A DNA stretch of 64,000 nucleotides. Origin: AP-16 sp963755055. GTDB taxonomy: Bacteria > Pseudomonadota > Alphaproteobacteria > Rhizobiales > Xanthobacteraceae. The DNA is taken from NCBI GenBank assembly GCA_963755055.1, contig CAVWIS010000021.1, positions 62,001-126,000 of the forward strand, written 5' to 3'. The notes beneath the pieces are model-generated. The model did not search any database, was not told where the DNA came from, and worked only from the letters and a program-made list of their open reading frames with translations. Made by a program: the position numbers and the translations under genes. This document shows positions 8,671 through 17,070 of this stretch, one piece after another (the stretch's first letter is position 1; each line of letters opens with the position of its first letter).

Positions 8671-10596
8671 TCACGGCGCGACGATCTCGAACATCATCTC
8701 GAAGCGGTCGAGCAGGCCGATCAGCTCGACGAGCTTGCCGAGGTCGCCGGCGACCTCGACAAGGCCCGCCTGTGCCGCCTCGACGAAGCCGGTCGGCCGC
8801 AGCATCGCGGCATCGAACGTGGCGCGGGAGAGCGTGAGCGTCGCGTCGGCATCTTCGGCGTGGCGGCCGGCGCGACAGGTCAGCGCGGCGTTCTCCAGGT
8901 TCAGCACCCAGGTCTCGCCGGTGTCGGAAAAATTCCAGTTGATCACGATCCGCCTGCCGTCGGCCTTGGGGCCGTCGAGCCGCACGCCGAGATAGTCGAA
9001 CAGCATCTCGATCGTCAGCGACCTCAGGGTGTCGGGTGCGACGGCCGCCGCCGACCTCAGGCGCGGCATGCCGTTGCGCAGCTCGTACGCGGCGAACAGA
9101 TAGGCGTTGCGCCAGGTCGCGGCCTCGGCCAGGTAGCCGAGCTGCTCGAAGGCGTCGGCGGCGAGCGCGCGGGCCTCGCGGTTCGCCGGATCGGCGAACA
9201 CCACGCGGTTCATCACCTCGGCCACCCAGCGATAGTGCCCGGCGCGAAAATCCTCGCGCGCCCGCGCCGTCACCGCGGCGGCGCCGCCCATGTAGTCGAC
9301 ATATTTCCTGGCGGCCTCGACCGGCGGCAGGTCGTCGAGATGCGCCGGATTGCCGTCGTACCAGCCGAGATATTTTTGGTAGATCGCCTTGGCGTTGTGG
9401 CGGACCGTCCCGTAATAGTCCCGGTTCTGCCACTGCCGGGCCAGACTCTCCGGCAAGGCGATCTGCTCGGCGATTTCTGGCGCGGTGAGCCCGTGGTTGA
9501 TCAGGCGCAGCGTCTGGTCGTGCACGTATTTGTAGAGGTCGCGCTGAACTTTGAGATGGTTCTTGATGCGCTCGCCGCCCCACACCGGCCAGTGGTGCTG
9601 GCCGATCAGCACGTCGGAGCCGGCGGAAAACAGATCGAGTGCCTCGTCGAGATATTTCGACCACGCCAGCGGATCGCGCACCTCGGCACCGCGGAACGGC
9701 AGCAGGTTGTGGAACAGGTGCGTGGCATTCTCCGCGAGGTTGAGCGCGCGGAGCGCCGGGAAATACAGGTGGAACTCGGCCGGTGCCTCGCTGTTCGGCG
9801 CCATCTGGAAGATGATCTCGACGCCGTCGATGACCCGGCGCTCGCCGGTGCGACAGACCAGATCGGTCGGCGCGATCAATGTCACCGTGCCGCGCGAGAT
9901 CGTCTTGCCGAGGCCGGCATCGACCTGGCCGCGCTCGCCGGGCGGCAGCAGCGTGCCGAACTGGTACTGGGCGCGGCGGATCATGGCGTTGCCGGCGATG
10001 ACATTCTCGGAGACCGCGTGCTCCATGAATCCGTCGGGCGCCACGACGGCGACCCGGCCGGACGTCACCTCGTCCGGATCGACCAGGCCTTTGACGCCGC
10101 CCCAGTGGTCGACATGGGTGTGGGTATAGATCACCGCCACGACCGTTTTCTTCGGCCGATGGCGGAAATAGAGATCGAGCGCGGCGCCAGCCGTCTCGAC
10201 CGTGGTCAGCGTGTCGATGACGATCACGCCGGTATCGCCTTCGACGATCGTCATGTTGGCAATGTCGAAGCCGCGGACCTGGAAGATTTTTTCCGAGACC
10301 TGGAACAGCCCGTGCAGCCGGTTGAGCTGCGCGATGCGCCACAGGCTGGGATTCACCGTGTCCGGAGCCTGCTCGCGATCGAGAAACCCGTAAGCGCCCA
10401 GATTCCACACGATCCTGCCGTTGGCGTCGCGGATCCGCGCGTCGGGCAGCGTGGCGATGAAGCCGCGTGCCGCATCGGCGAAATCGTCGCGGTCGGCGAA
10501 CGGCAGGACGTCCAGCACCGCGGCGTTCGCTGCCCGGACCGCAGGTTCGGCCGCCTTGGGGGCCGCGTCCTGTTCCGGGTTTTCGCCAGCCATCAC
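8671..10596 (-). CDS. Class III alkylsulfatase, metallo-beta-lactamase fold
   Basis: A 641-residue homologue of SdsA1/BDS1-type zinc alkylsulfatases, which cleave the C-O bond of primary or secondary alkyl sulfates. The dizinc motif THTHVDHWGG is at residues 158-167 (His159, His161, Asp163, His164). A dimerisation region follows (about 380-480), then a C-terminal SCP2-like sterol-carrier domain (about 520-640, MLFDYLGVRLDGP), the usual three-part layout. No Sec signal is evident, so it may be cytoplasmic, unlike secreted SdsA1. GTG 10596 overlaps the stop of the upstream sulfatase gene (GTGA); ATG 10593 is the alternative start. Last gene of a three-gene overlapping set. Confidence 0.92.
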   Translation of the reverse strand: MMAGENPEQDAAPKAAEPAVRAANAAVLDVLPFADRDDFADAARGFIATLPDARIRDANGRIVWNLGAYGFLDREQAPDTVNPSLWRIAQLNRLHGLFQVSEKIFQVRGFDIANMTIVEGDTGVIVIDTLTTVETAGAALDLYFRHRPKKTVVAVIYTHTHVDHWGGVKGLVDPDEVTSGRVAVVAPDGFMEHAVSENVIAGNAMIRRAQYQFGTLLPPGERGQVDAGLGKTISRGTVTLIAPTDLVCRTGERRVIDGVEIIFQMAPNSEAPAEFHLYFPALRALNLAENATHLFHNLLPFRGAEVRDPLAWSKYLDEALDLFSAGSDVLIGQHHWPVWGGERIKNHLKVQRDLYKYVHDQTLRLINHGLTAPEIAEQIALPESLARQWQNRDYYGTVRHNAKAIYQKYLGWYDGNPAHLDDLPPVEAARKYVDYMGGAAAVTARAREDFRAGHYRWVAEVMNRVVFADPANREARALAADAFEQLGYLAEAATWRNAYLFAAYELRNGMPRLRSAAAVAPDTLRSLTIEMLFDYLGVRLDGPKADGRRIVINWNFSDTGETWVLNLENAALTCRAGRHAEDADATLTLSRATFDAAMLRPTGFVEAAQAGLVEVAGDLGKLVELIGLLDRFEMMFEIVAP

Positions 10597-12881
10597 TGCC
10601 GCGCCATCTGCGACCGGCCGACGCCATCGCCATCGAGCGTCTGGTCGTCGTCCATCGTCACCGTGACGCGGACCAGCGTGCCGGTGAACTCGAAAGGCGC
10701 GGGGTAATGCGAGACCGGGCTGCCGCGGTCGCGTCCGATATCGAGGCCCGACCAGGAGATGAAGTTGACGAATCCGAGATGCGTCTCCAGCGTCCCGGCG
10801 GGCGCTCCGTCGATCAGCAAGGTGAAGACGTTGACGCGCGTGCCGGCGCCGCGCCCGGACGGCGGCGGACGGATCGAACGGGTCACCCGGACCCCGAGCC
10901 GGTGATCCCCTGGCGGGATCGGCCGATCGCTGCGCACGACGTGATGCTCGCCGCCGACATTGAGATCATGCAGCAGAAAACCCTCGCGGACATACAGGCT
11001 GTAGCCCGAGGTCGCGTCGCCGTGCGCGATCAGCACGCCCTCGGCGCCTGGATCCGCGATGTCGACCTCGGCCTCGATCAGGTAGCCGCGGCTGCGCACG
11101 TCGGGCGCCACGTCGGTCGGCACGTGCCCCATGCCGGCGTGGAAAACGAAGCGCCGGCGGGCGCCGTGAAAGCGTGCCGCGTTCTCGGCGAAGCGCGGGC
11201 CAAAACGGTCGTCGAGGGGGAGCACGTTGTGGCGCTCGGCCTCGCGCCACCACAGGGCGATCAGCTCGGCGAGTTTTTCCGGCTCCTTCGCGGCGAGGTC
11301 CTGCGCTTCGGAAAAATCCTGATCGAGCCGAAACAGCTCCCACTTGTCGGCATCGAACGCGGTGCCCGGAGGATGGTAGGCGACGGCCTTCCAGCCGCGA
11401 TGCCACAGGCCGCGATGACCGAACATCTCGAAATATTGCGGGTTGTCGCGCGGCGGCGCCGCGGGATCGCCGAGGCTCGCCGCAAAACTCACGCCCTCGA
11501 TCGGCTGCTGGGCGACGCCGCCGATCTCCGCGGGCGCCGCGATCCCGATGAGGTCGAGGAGTGTCGGCACCAGGTCGCAGGCATGGGCGAACTGATGGCG
11601 CAGCTCCCCGCGGGCCGCGACGCGGCTCGGCCAGGAGATCACCAGGGGGTCGCGGATGCCGCCGCCATGGGTGTTCTGCTTGTAGCGGCGCAGCGGCGTG
11701 TTGGCCGCCATCGCCCAGCCCTGGGGAAAGTTGGAGTGGGTGTCGGGGCCGCCGATGTCGTCGATCCGGCGGAGCTTTTCCTCCATCGGCTCGAGGCGCA
11801 GATTGAACGGGCCCATCGCGTTGACGAAGCCGCGGGTTCCGCCTTCCTGGCTGGCGCCGTTGTCCGACAGCACCAGGATGAGCGTGTCGTCGATGAGGTC
11901 GGCGCGCTCGAGAAACGCCACCAGTCGCGCGAGATGCTGGTCGGCATGGTCGAGCATCGCCGCATAGGCGCCCTGCAGGCGGGTGAACACGCGCCGCTCG
12001 TCGGCGCCGAGCTCGGCCCAGGGTTTCACGCCGTCATTGCGCGGCGGCAGCAGCGTCGCCGGCGGCACGATGCCAGTCTCCTTCTGCCGCGCCATGCGGC
12101 GCTCGCGCTCGACATCCCAGCCTTCGGCAAACATCGCGTCGTAGTGCCTGATCAGGTCGAACGGCGCCTGGTGCGGGGCGTGGCAGGCGCCGAGCGCCAG
12201 CCAGGTGAGCCACGGCAGATCGGGGCGGTCGGCGACATGATCGGCGATGAAGCGGATCGACTGGTCGACCAGGTCGGCGGTCAGGTGATAGCCGTCGTCA
12301 AAGCCTCCCGGCGGATCGATCGGCGAGTTGTCGCGGGTGAGCTCGGGCGCGTACTGATCGGTCTCGGCGTCGAGGAAGCCGTAGAAGCGGTCGAAGCCGC
12401 GGCCGAGCGGCCAGCCGTCGAATGGTCCGGTGGCGCCGCTTTCGGTGAGCGGCGTGACGTGCCACTTGCCCGCCAGATAGCTGCGGTAGCCGTGGGGTTT
12501 CAGCATCTCGGCGATGGTTCCGGCCTCGCGGGCGATTTTTCCGCGATAGCCCGGATAGCCGCTGTCGAAATTCGCCAGGCAGCCGACGCCGACCGAATGG
12601 TGGTTGCGGCCGGTGAGCAGCGCGGCGCGCGTGGTCGAGCACATCGCGGTGGTGTGGAACCCGGTATAGCGCAGGCCCGAGGCGGCGAGGCGATCGATGG
12701 TCGGGGTGCGGATCGGCGAGCCGTAGCAGCCGAAATCCGAAAAACCGACATCGTCGAACAGCACGACCAGGATATTGGGAGCGCCTTGCGGCGGGACGGT
12801 CCGCGACGGCCACCACGGCGTCGAGTCCTTGATGGTGGTGCCGATGCGGCCCGGGAAGGCGTTGTCCGTGGGGACGCTCAC
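10593..12881 (-). CDS. Type I sulfatase (arylsulfatase family)
   Basis: A 762-residue sulfatase hydrolysing sulfate esters. Calcium-binding aspartates are in LFDDVGFSDFG (about Asp43-Asp44). The formylglycine site is MCSTTRAALLTGRNHH, with Cys81 to be oxidised. The residue after C-S is Thr instead of the Pro of the usual CxPxR motif. The alkaline-phosphatase-like core runs to about residue 560 and a C-terminal jelly-roll/LamG-like extension follows. GTG 12881 overlaps the stop of the upstream lyase gene by four bases (GTGA), showing translational coupling; the open frame beyond it shadows the lyase. No signal peptide seen. A formylglycine-generating enzyme is not encoded in this window. Confidence 0.92.
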   Translation of the reverse strand: MSVPTDNAFPGRIGTTIKDSTPWWPSRTVPPQGAPNILVVLFDDVGFSDFGCYGSPIRTPTIDRLAASGLRYTGFHTTAMCSTTRAALLTGRNHHSVGVGCLANFDSGYPGYRGKIAREAGTIAEMLKPHGYRSYLAGKWHVTPLTESGATGPFDGWPLGRGFDRFYGFLDAETDQYAPELTRDNSPIDPPGGFDDGYHLTADLVDQSIRFIADHVADRPDLPWLTWLALGACHAPHQAPFDLIRHYDAMFAEGWDVERERRMARQKETGIVPPATLLPPRNDGVKPWAELGADERRVFTRLQGAYAAMLDHADQHLARLVAFLERADLIDDTLILVLSDNGASQEGGTRGFVNAMGPFNLRLEPMEEKLRRIDDIGGPDTHSNFPQGWAMAANTPLRRYKQNTHGGGIRDPLVISWPSRVAARGELRHQFAHACDLVPTLLDLIGIAAPAEIGGVAQQPIEGVSFAASLGDPAAPPRDNPQYFEMFGHRGLWHRGWKAVAYHPPGTAFDADKWELFRLDQDFSEAQDLAAKEPEKLAELIALWWREAERHNVLPLDDRFGPRFAENAARFHGARRRFVFHAGMGHVPTDVAPDVRSRGYLIEAEVDIADPGAEGVLIAHGDATSGYSLYVREGFLLHDLNVGGEHHVVRSDRPIPPGDHRLGVRVTRSIRPPPSGRGAGTRVNVFTLLIDGAPAGTLETHLGFVNFISWSGLDIGRDRGSPVSHYPAPFEFTGTLVRVTVTMDDDQTLDGDGVGRSQMARQ

Positions 12882-13738
12882 GTGCCGAGAAACTCCTTGG
12901 TCCAGCGTTTGTAGGACGCGTCCCGCGTCACCTGCTTCATCAGCTCGTCGGACGCGACGCCGCCGATCTTTCCCGGCGCCGTGCCGTCGCGCAGCGCCTT
13001 GAGCGTATCGTGCACCGCGCGCACCGCCGCCATGATGGGAAGGTGGCCCTGCAGGCAGATTCTCACGCCCTTGGAGGCGAGATAATCCATGTCCTGCAGC
13101 TCGGCCGGCGCATTGCCGAGAATGATCGGGATCGTCAGGGCTCCTGAGATTTTTTCCAGCTGCTCGCGCGCCCGCACCCCGACCAGGAAGATCGCGTCGA
13201 CCCCGGTTGCCGCATAGGCGGTGACCCGCGCGATCGTGTCGTCGAGCCCGGTGGCCGCGATGGCGCCGGTGCGGCCGATCACCGTAAGGCTTGGGTCCTG
13301 GCGTCCTGCCAGCGCCGCCCGCATCTTGCCGACGCCTTCGTCGATCGAGATGAACCGGGCTTTTTCCGCCGCGAACGGCGTCGGCAGCACGGTGTCCTCG
13401 ATGGTCAGCCCGGCGACGCCCGCGGTCTCCAGCTCCTCCACGGTGCGCTTGACGTTGAGCGCATTGCCGTAACCGTGGTCGGCATCGACCAGCAGCGGCA
13501 GATTTCCTGCGCGGCAGATGCGGTAGCACTGCTGGGCGAACTCGGTGAGCGTCAGCACGATCAGGTCGGGAGCCCCGAGCACGGTGAGCGACGCGGTCGA
13601 GCCGGCGAACATCCCGACCTCGAAGCCGAGGTCCTCGGCGATGCGCGCGGAGAGCGGATCGTATACCGAGCCCGGATGCACGCAGCGGCCACCCGCCAGC
13701 ACGGCACGGAATTTCTTGCGTCGGTCGGTCCAGTCCAT
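12878..13738 (-). CDS. Isocitrate lyase/PEP mutase-family lyase (oxaloacetate decarboxylase-like)
   Basis: A 286-residue TIM-barrel enzyme. The metal-binding loop is DADHGYGNA (residues 85-93) and the second family motif is IEDTVLP (113-119), as in the isocitrate lyase/PEP mutase superfamily. The isocitrate-lyase KKCGH loop is absent. Size and motifs fit the oxaloacetate decarboxylase/2,3-dimethylmalate lyase branch better than true isocitrate lyase. It would act on a small dicarboxylate in the cytoplasm. First gene of an operon with the sulfatase and alkylsulfatase (GTGA overlap at 12878-12881). A group II intron and palindromic repeats lie just upstream, which may separate it from the promoter it once used. 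Confidence 0.88.
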   Translation of the reverse strand: MDWTDRRKKFRAVLAGGRCVHPGSVYDPLSARIAEDLGFEVGMFAGSTASLTVLGAPDLIVLTLTEFAQQCYRICRAGNLPLLVDADHGYGNALNVKRTVEELETAGVAGLTIEDTVLPTPFAAEKARFISIDEGVGKMRAALAGRQDPSLTVIGRTGAIAATGLDDTIARVTAYAATGVDAIFLVGVRAREQLEKISGALTIPIILGNAPAELQDMDYLASKGVRICLQGHLPIMAAVRAVHDTLKALRDGTAPGKIGGVASDELMKQVTRDASYKRWTKEFLGT

Positions 13739-13779
13739 GGGGTGCTCTCACGTTGTTTGTTTGGATCAGTAGGGTGGGC

Positions 13780-14429
13780 GTGCGCCGGGAGACCGGCAAG
13801 GAGTAGGTGGTGAAAGTCCACTGCGATGAAGGAGTAGCGATCCACATCGGCCCCGAGCCGTGCGTCGTTGTCCGCGAGGACAAGGGCGAAGCGTCGGCAG
13901 GGGAGCGCATAGGCCAGCCATTGAGCCTCGAAAACTACGTAATTCCGGGTCGCCGACACCTTGCCCACGGTGGAAGGCAACACGGCCGGGTGCGCGAGCG
14001 CGAGCGCCCGGACGGCCCGGCGTGGTCTAAGACCCTGGCATGTGCTGAAGCTCCTTGTACGGGAACCGGGAGACCCCGCGAACCGGCCAGGCTGGCTGTG
14101 CAGCCTTTGGTCCGCATCGGGAAGGCGAGGAGCCGTAGCCGATGACGCACGGACGTGGGGAGTCAGACCCCGCCATAGTAGCTGCGAAGCCGACGAACAA
14201 CGCGGAGCAATCCGCCGCGGAGCCGGTGGAGCCAAGGGCGGGGACCGAGGGGAATGCGAGCCAGCAAAGCACGTGCCGGGCGCAGGACCGGGCGAGCGTG
14301 TCACCTGCGCTGGAGCGCATACGGCAAGTAGCTTCGCCGTCAGACACCCAAGGTGGGAGCCGTATGCCCGAATCGGGCACGTACGGATCTGTGCGGGGGG
14401 CGCTCAGCAATGAGCGTCCCTACCGCGAT
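13780..14429 (+). mobile_element. Group II intron with most of its reverse transcriptase deleted
   Basis: The 5' end GTGCGCCGGGAGACCGGCAA fits the GUGYG start and first domain of bacterial group II introns. At the 3' end, 14357-14390 resembles domain V: the AGC triad in GAGCCGTATGCCCG and the return strand GGGCACGTACGGATC. A domain VI hairpin follows (GGGCGCTCAGCAATGAGCGT) with a bulged A eight bases from the end, terminating in CGAT. The ends are confirmed by the flanks: joining GTAGGGTGGGC (13769-13779) to AAATCG (14430 on) recreates the arm seen intact at 14590-14606. At 650 bp it keeps the RNA domains but lost nearly all of the reverse-transcriptase ORF. One domain V pair is mismatched, so splicing may be weak or gone. 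Confidence 0.88.
14142..14327 (+). pseudogene. N-terminal stub of group II intron reverse transcriptase/maturase
   Basis: Starts at ATG 14142 inside the intron. The stub includes ESDPAIVAAKPTNNAEQSA, then EPVEPRAGTEGNASQQST and SVSPALERIRQ, the characteristic first 60 residues of LtrA-type intron-encoded proteins. After LERIRQ the sequence jumps straight to the 3' intron RNA (from about 14330), so the polymerase, maturase and endonuclease domains are absent. The remaining frame runs on into non-coding RNA and is unlikely to give a stable protein. Confidence 0.85.
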
Positions 14430-14473
14430 AAATCGCCTGGCACGATGGTTGCGGCTCGGTCATGTCTCTCCGG

Positions 14474-14748
14474 CGATTTGCCCACGCGGTGGGATGCGGA
14501 TGGCAGTCCCGCGTGGGCAAAATCGATCGCGAGACCTGTGCGCGGGATTTCGGCTGTGCCCGATTTTGCCCACCCTACGATCCGGGCGTGTAGGGTGGGC
14601 AAATCGTCGGCACGGCCGGCATGACCGGATGATGCGCCGCGGGGCGATTTGCCCACGCGGTCCGACGCCGGCGCCGACCGCGTGGGCAAAATCGTACGCG
14701 AGGTTTAGGCGAGACGCGCGGTTCGGACATCGATTTTGCCCACCTACG
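14474..14748. repeat. Array of palindromic repeat units
   Basis: Arms pair at 14474-14488/14510-14525 (CGATTTGCCCACGCG with CGCGTGGGCAAAATCG), 14561-14578/14590-14606 and 14645-14661/14677-14694. A lone arm lies at 14731-14748 and runs into the PrpF stop codon. A further arm at 13769-13779 plus 14430-14435 is split by the group II intron. The core is CGATTTTGCCCACSYKACG. This is a REP/BIME-like array between two operons and may attenuate transcription. Confidence 0.85.
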
Positions 14749-15898
14749 CAGCTTGCCGGAGCAGCGCGGCCGGAACCGCGACGGCGCCCTGCATCAGTCG
14801 GCGCGCGGTGCGAAAGACCACGGCGCTGTCGGCGATCCAGCTTCCGGCATGACGGACCTCGGCGCCGACCGACACCACGCCGGAGGGATTTCCCACCCGG
14901 ATCTCGTCGGCGCGCGCCGGCCGTGCCGCCAGCTGGTTGGGGATCGTTCCGTCGATCCGGCAGGCCACGCCGAGGCACATGGCGCCGGTCAGGGTGACGG
15001 CGCGATGGGCGCGCTCCATCGACAGCATGCGCACGCCGATCTCGTGGGCCTCGGGAGCGACGGCGGACTTGTCGAGCGTCCGGAACGGTGCCGGAGCGCA
15101 CACCAATGCGATCTTGGGATTGGCGAGGCCGATCGCGTCCGGCGTCGCCGCGAGCCCCATGCGGACGCCGGCGTGGCGGCGCAGCGTGTCGAGCAGCGCC
15201 ATCAGGTCCGGCCGCGACTCGATGGCATCGGGCGATTCCGTGCCGGTCATCCCGACGTCGGATGCGCGCACGAAGGCTGCCGGGTTGGTGGCGTCGACCA
15301 ACGACATGGCGATGGCGCCGAGGCCCGGGATCGTCATGCGGTCGACCACATTGCCGGTCGGCAGCAGGCCGGGCGTCGCGGTGCCGCCAGGATCGAGGAA
15401 ATCCAGGCGAATGCGCGCGCCGGTCCCGGCGACACCGGCGAGAACGAAATCGCCCTCGGTCTCCGCCTTGCCGCCGCGCACCGGAAAGCGCGCATGGATG
15501 ATCTTTCTTGTGTTGGTCTGATGGATGCGCACCAGCGCCTCGCCGTCGGCTGCGCTCACCAGGCCCTCGTCGACCGCGAACGGTCCGATCACCGACGACA
15601 GGTTGCCGCAATTGGCGCCCCAATCGACCAGCGGCCTGTCGACTGCGACCTGGCCGAACGTGTAGTCGACGTCGGTATCCGCTCTGGTCGGCGGCCCGAT
15701 GATCACCGCCTTCGAGAGCGAAGACACCCCGCCGCCGAGCCCGTCGAGCTGGCGGCCGTAAGGGTCGGGACTGCCGAGCACCGAGAGGAAGATCAGGTCG
15801 CGCGTCGCCCGATCGGCCGGCAGGTCGCGGGCGTGGAAGAACACCCCCTTGCTCGACCCGCCGCGATAGAACACCGCCGGAATGAAGGCTTGCGTCAT
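14744..15898 (-). CDS. PrpF-family isomerase (2-methylaconitate/4-oxalomesaconate type)
   Basis: A 384-residue member of the PrpF family, diaminopimelate-epimerase fold. Visible features are the N-terminal FYRGGSSKGVFF motif (the family's RGGTSKG), the catalytic-cysteine region DWGANCGNLSS, and GNPSGVVSVG in the C-terminal half. PrpF isomerises trans-aconitate or 2-methylaconitate; a related branch is the GalD 4-oxalomesaconate tautomerase of gallate breakdown, and sequence alone does not decide between them. No prpC/prpD-like genes are next to it. It is the last gene of the minus-strand ABC transporter operon, 30 bp after the ATPase gene, so its substrate may be related to the imported compound. 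Confidence 0.88.
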   Translation of the reverse strand: MTQAFIPAVFYRGGSSKGVFFHARDLPADRATRDLIFLSVLGSPDPYGRQLDGLGGGVSSLSKAVIIGPPTRADTDVDYTFGQVAVDRPLVDWGANCGNLSSVIGPFAVDEGLVSAADGEALVRIHQTNTRKIIHARFPVRGGKAETEGDFVLAGVAGTGARIRLDFLDPGGTATPGLLPTGNVVDRMTIPGLGAIAMSLVDATNPAAFVRASDVGMTGTESPDAIESRPDLMALLDTLRRHAGVRMGLAATPDAIGLANPKIALVCAPAPFRTLDKSAVAPEAHEIGVRMLSMERAHRAVTLTGAMCLGVACRIDGTIPNQLAARPARADEIRVGNPSGVVSVGAEVRHAGSWIADSAVVFRTARRLMQGAVAVPAALLRQAA

Positions 15899-15928
15899 GA
15901 CGGCCTCGTGACATTGCCCGAGGCCATT

Positions 15929-17035
15929 CTATTTGACGTCGACCGCCTCGTCATCCGGATAGGCCCAGCACAGCTCGGGCGGCAGCACGATGTCGACGTC
16001 GCTGTCGACCGCATACTGGGCATTGCTGCCGAGCTGGAGCGCCGCAAGCTCGCCGCCGAGCACGGACAGCCCATAGACGGTCTGCGCCCCTTCGTAGCGC
16101 ATCGTCACCACCCGTGCGGTGAAGCGGTTGGCCTCGCCGCCGCCGGCGCCGAACCGCACGTTCTCCGGGCGCACCGCGATTCGCACCGCGTCCCCGGTCG
16201 CCACCCGGGTCGGCAGCCAGGCCACCACGCGATGGCCGGAGGCCGCCTCGATGGTACCGAGCTCGCCGCGCCGGTCGAGCACGCGGCCGGTCAACAGGTT
16301 CGAGGCGCCGGTGAAGCGCGCGACGAAGAGGTCGGCGGGCCGGTTGTAGATGTCGGTCGGCGCCCCGATCTGCAGCAGGTTGCCGTCCCGCATCACGCCG
16401 ACCCGGTCGCCCAGCACCACCGCCTCGGACTGGTCGTGGGTGACATAGAGCGCGGTGACGCCGGTGCGCTTGATGATCTCGCGCAGGTCGTCGCGCAGCC
16501 GCAGCCTGAGGTTGGCGTCGAGATTGCTCAGCGGCTCGTCGAGCAGCAGCAGCTGCGGCTCGTAGACCACGCTGCGCGCCAGCGCCACCCGCTGCATCTG
16601 CCCGCCCGACAGCGACACCACCGGGCGGTGGGCATATTCGAGCAGGCCGACGAGGTCGAGCGCCTCGCTGGTTCGCCGGTCGATCTCGGCGCGCGACATG
16701 CGGCGCTGGCGCAGCGGATAGGCCACGTTCTGCCACACCGTCATGTGCGGCCACACCGCGTAGGACTGGAACACCATGCCGATATTGCGCTGGCGCGGCG
16801 GCACCAGCACGCCCTCACCGGGTGCCGAGACCACGTTCCCGCCGATGCGGATGACGCCGGCGGTCGGATGCTCGAGGCCGGCGACGCAGCGCAGCGTCGT
16901 GGTCTTGCCGCAGCCCGACGGCCCGAGCAGCGCCACGATCTCGCCCGCCGCCACCGTGAAGCTGACGTCGTCGACCGCCGGCCGCCCGGTGGGAAACACT
17001 TTGCGCAGGCGCTCGACCCTGAGCTCCGCCGACAT
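15929..17035 (-). CDS. ABC importer ATPase, Fbp/Pot type with TOBE domain
   Basis: A 368-residue ATP-binding subunit. Walker A is GPSGCGKTT (38-46), the Q-loop is in GMVFQSYAVWPH, the signature LSGGQMQR is at 142-149, and Walker B LLLLDEP is at 162-168 followed by LSNLDA. The H-loop is in YVTHDQSEA. The remaining C-terminal 120 residues are a TOBE-like regulatory domain (VRPENVRFGAGGGEA). It would energise the permease encoded by 18154-19977 at the inner membrane. It lies 35 bp after the solute-binding protein gene and 30 bp before PrpF on the same strand. Substrate class (ferric iron, polyamine, phosphonate, sulfonate-like) cannot be fixed from the ATPase. Confidence 0.95.
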   Translation of the reverse strand: MSAELRVERLRKVFPTGRPAVDDVSFTVAAGEIVALLGPSGCGKTTTLRCVAGLEHPTAGVIRIGGNVVSAPGEGVLVPPRQRNIGMVFQSYAVWPHMTVWQNVAYPLRQRRMSRAEIDRRTSEALDLVGLLEYAHRPVVSLSGGQMQRVALARSVVYEPQLLLLDEPLSNLDANLRLRLRDDLREIIKRTGVTALYVTHDQSEAVVLGDRVGVMRDGNLLQIGAPTDIYNRPADLFVARFTGASNLLTGRVLDRRGELGTIEAASGHRVVAWLPTRVATGDAVRIAVRPENVRFGAGGGEANRFTARVVTMRYEGAQTVYGLSVLGGELAALQLGSNAQYAVDSDVDIVLPPELCWAYPDDEAVDVK

Positions 17036-17070
17036 GTCAGCTCCGTTGCCCGTGTTGGCGCTTGTTCAAG

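Noticed and set aside
10467..12914. 815-codon open frame on the plus strand opposite the sulfatase and alkylsulfatase genes
   Set aside because: Arginine/alanine-rich translation with no motif; it is the antisense shadow of two well-supported enzymes at high GC.
14474..14694. Regularly spaced repeats considered as a CRISPR array
   Set aside because: Repeats are inverted pairs forming hairpins with unequal spacing, only a few units, and no cas genes are present.
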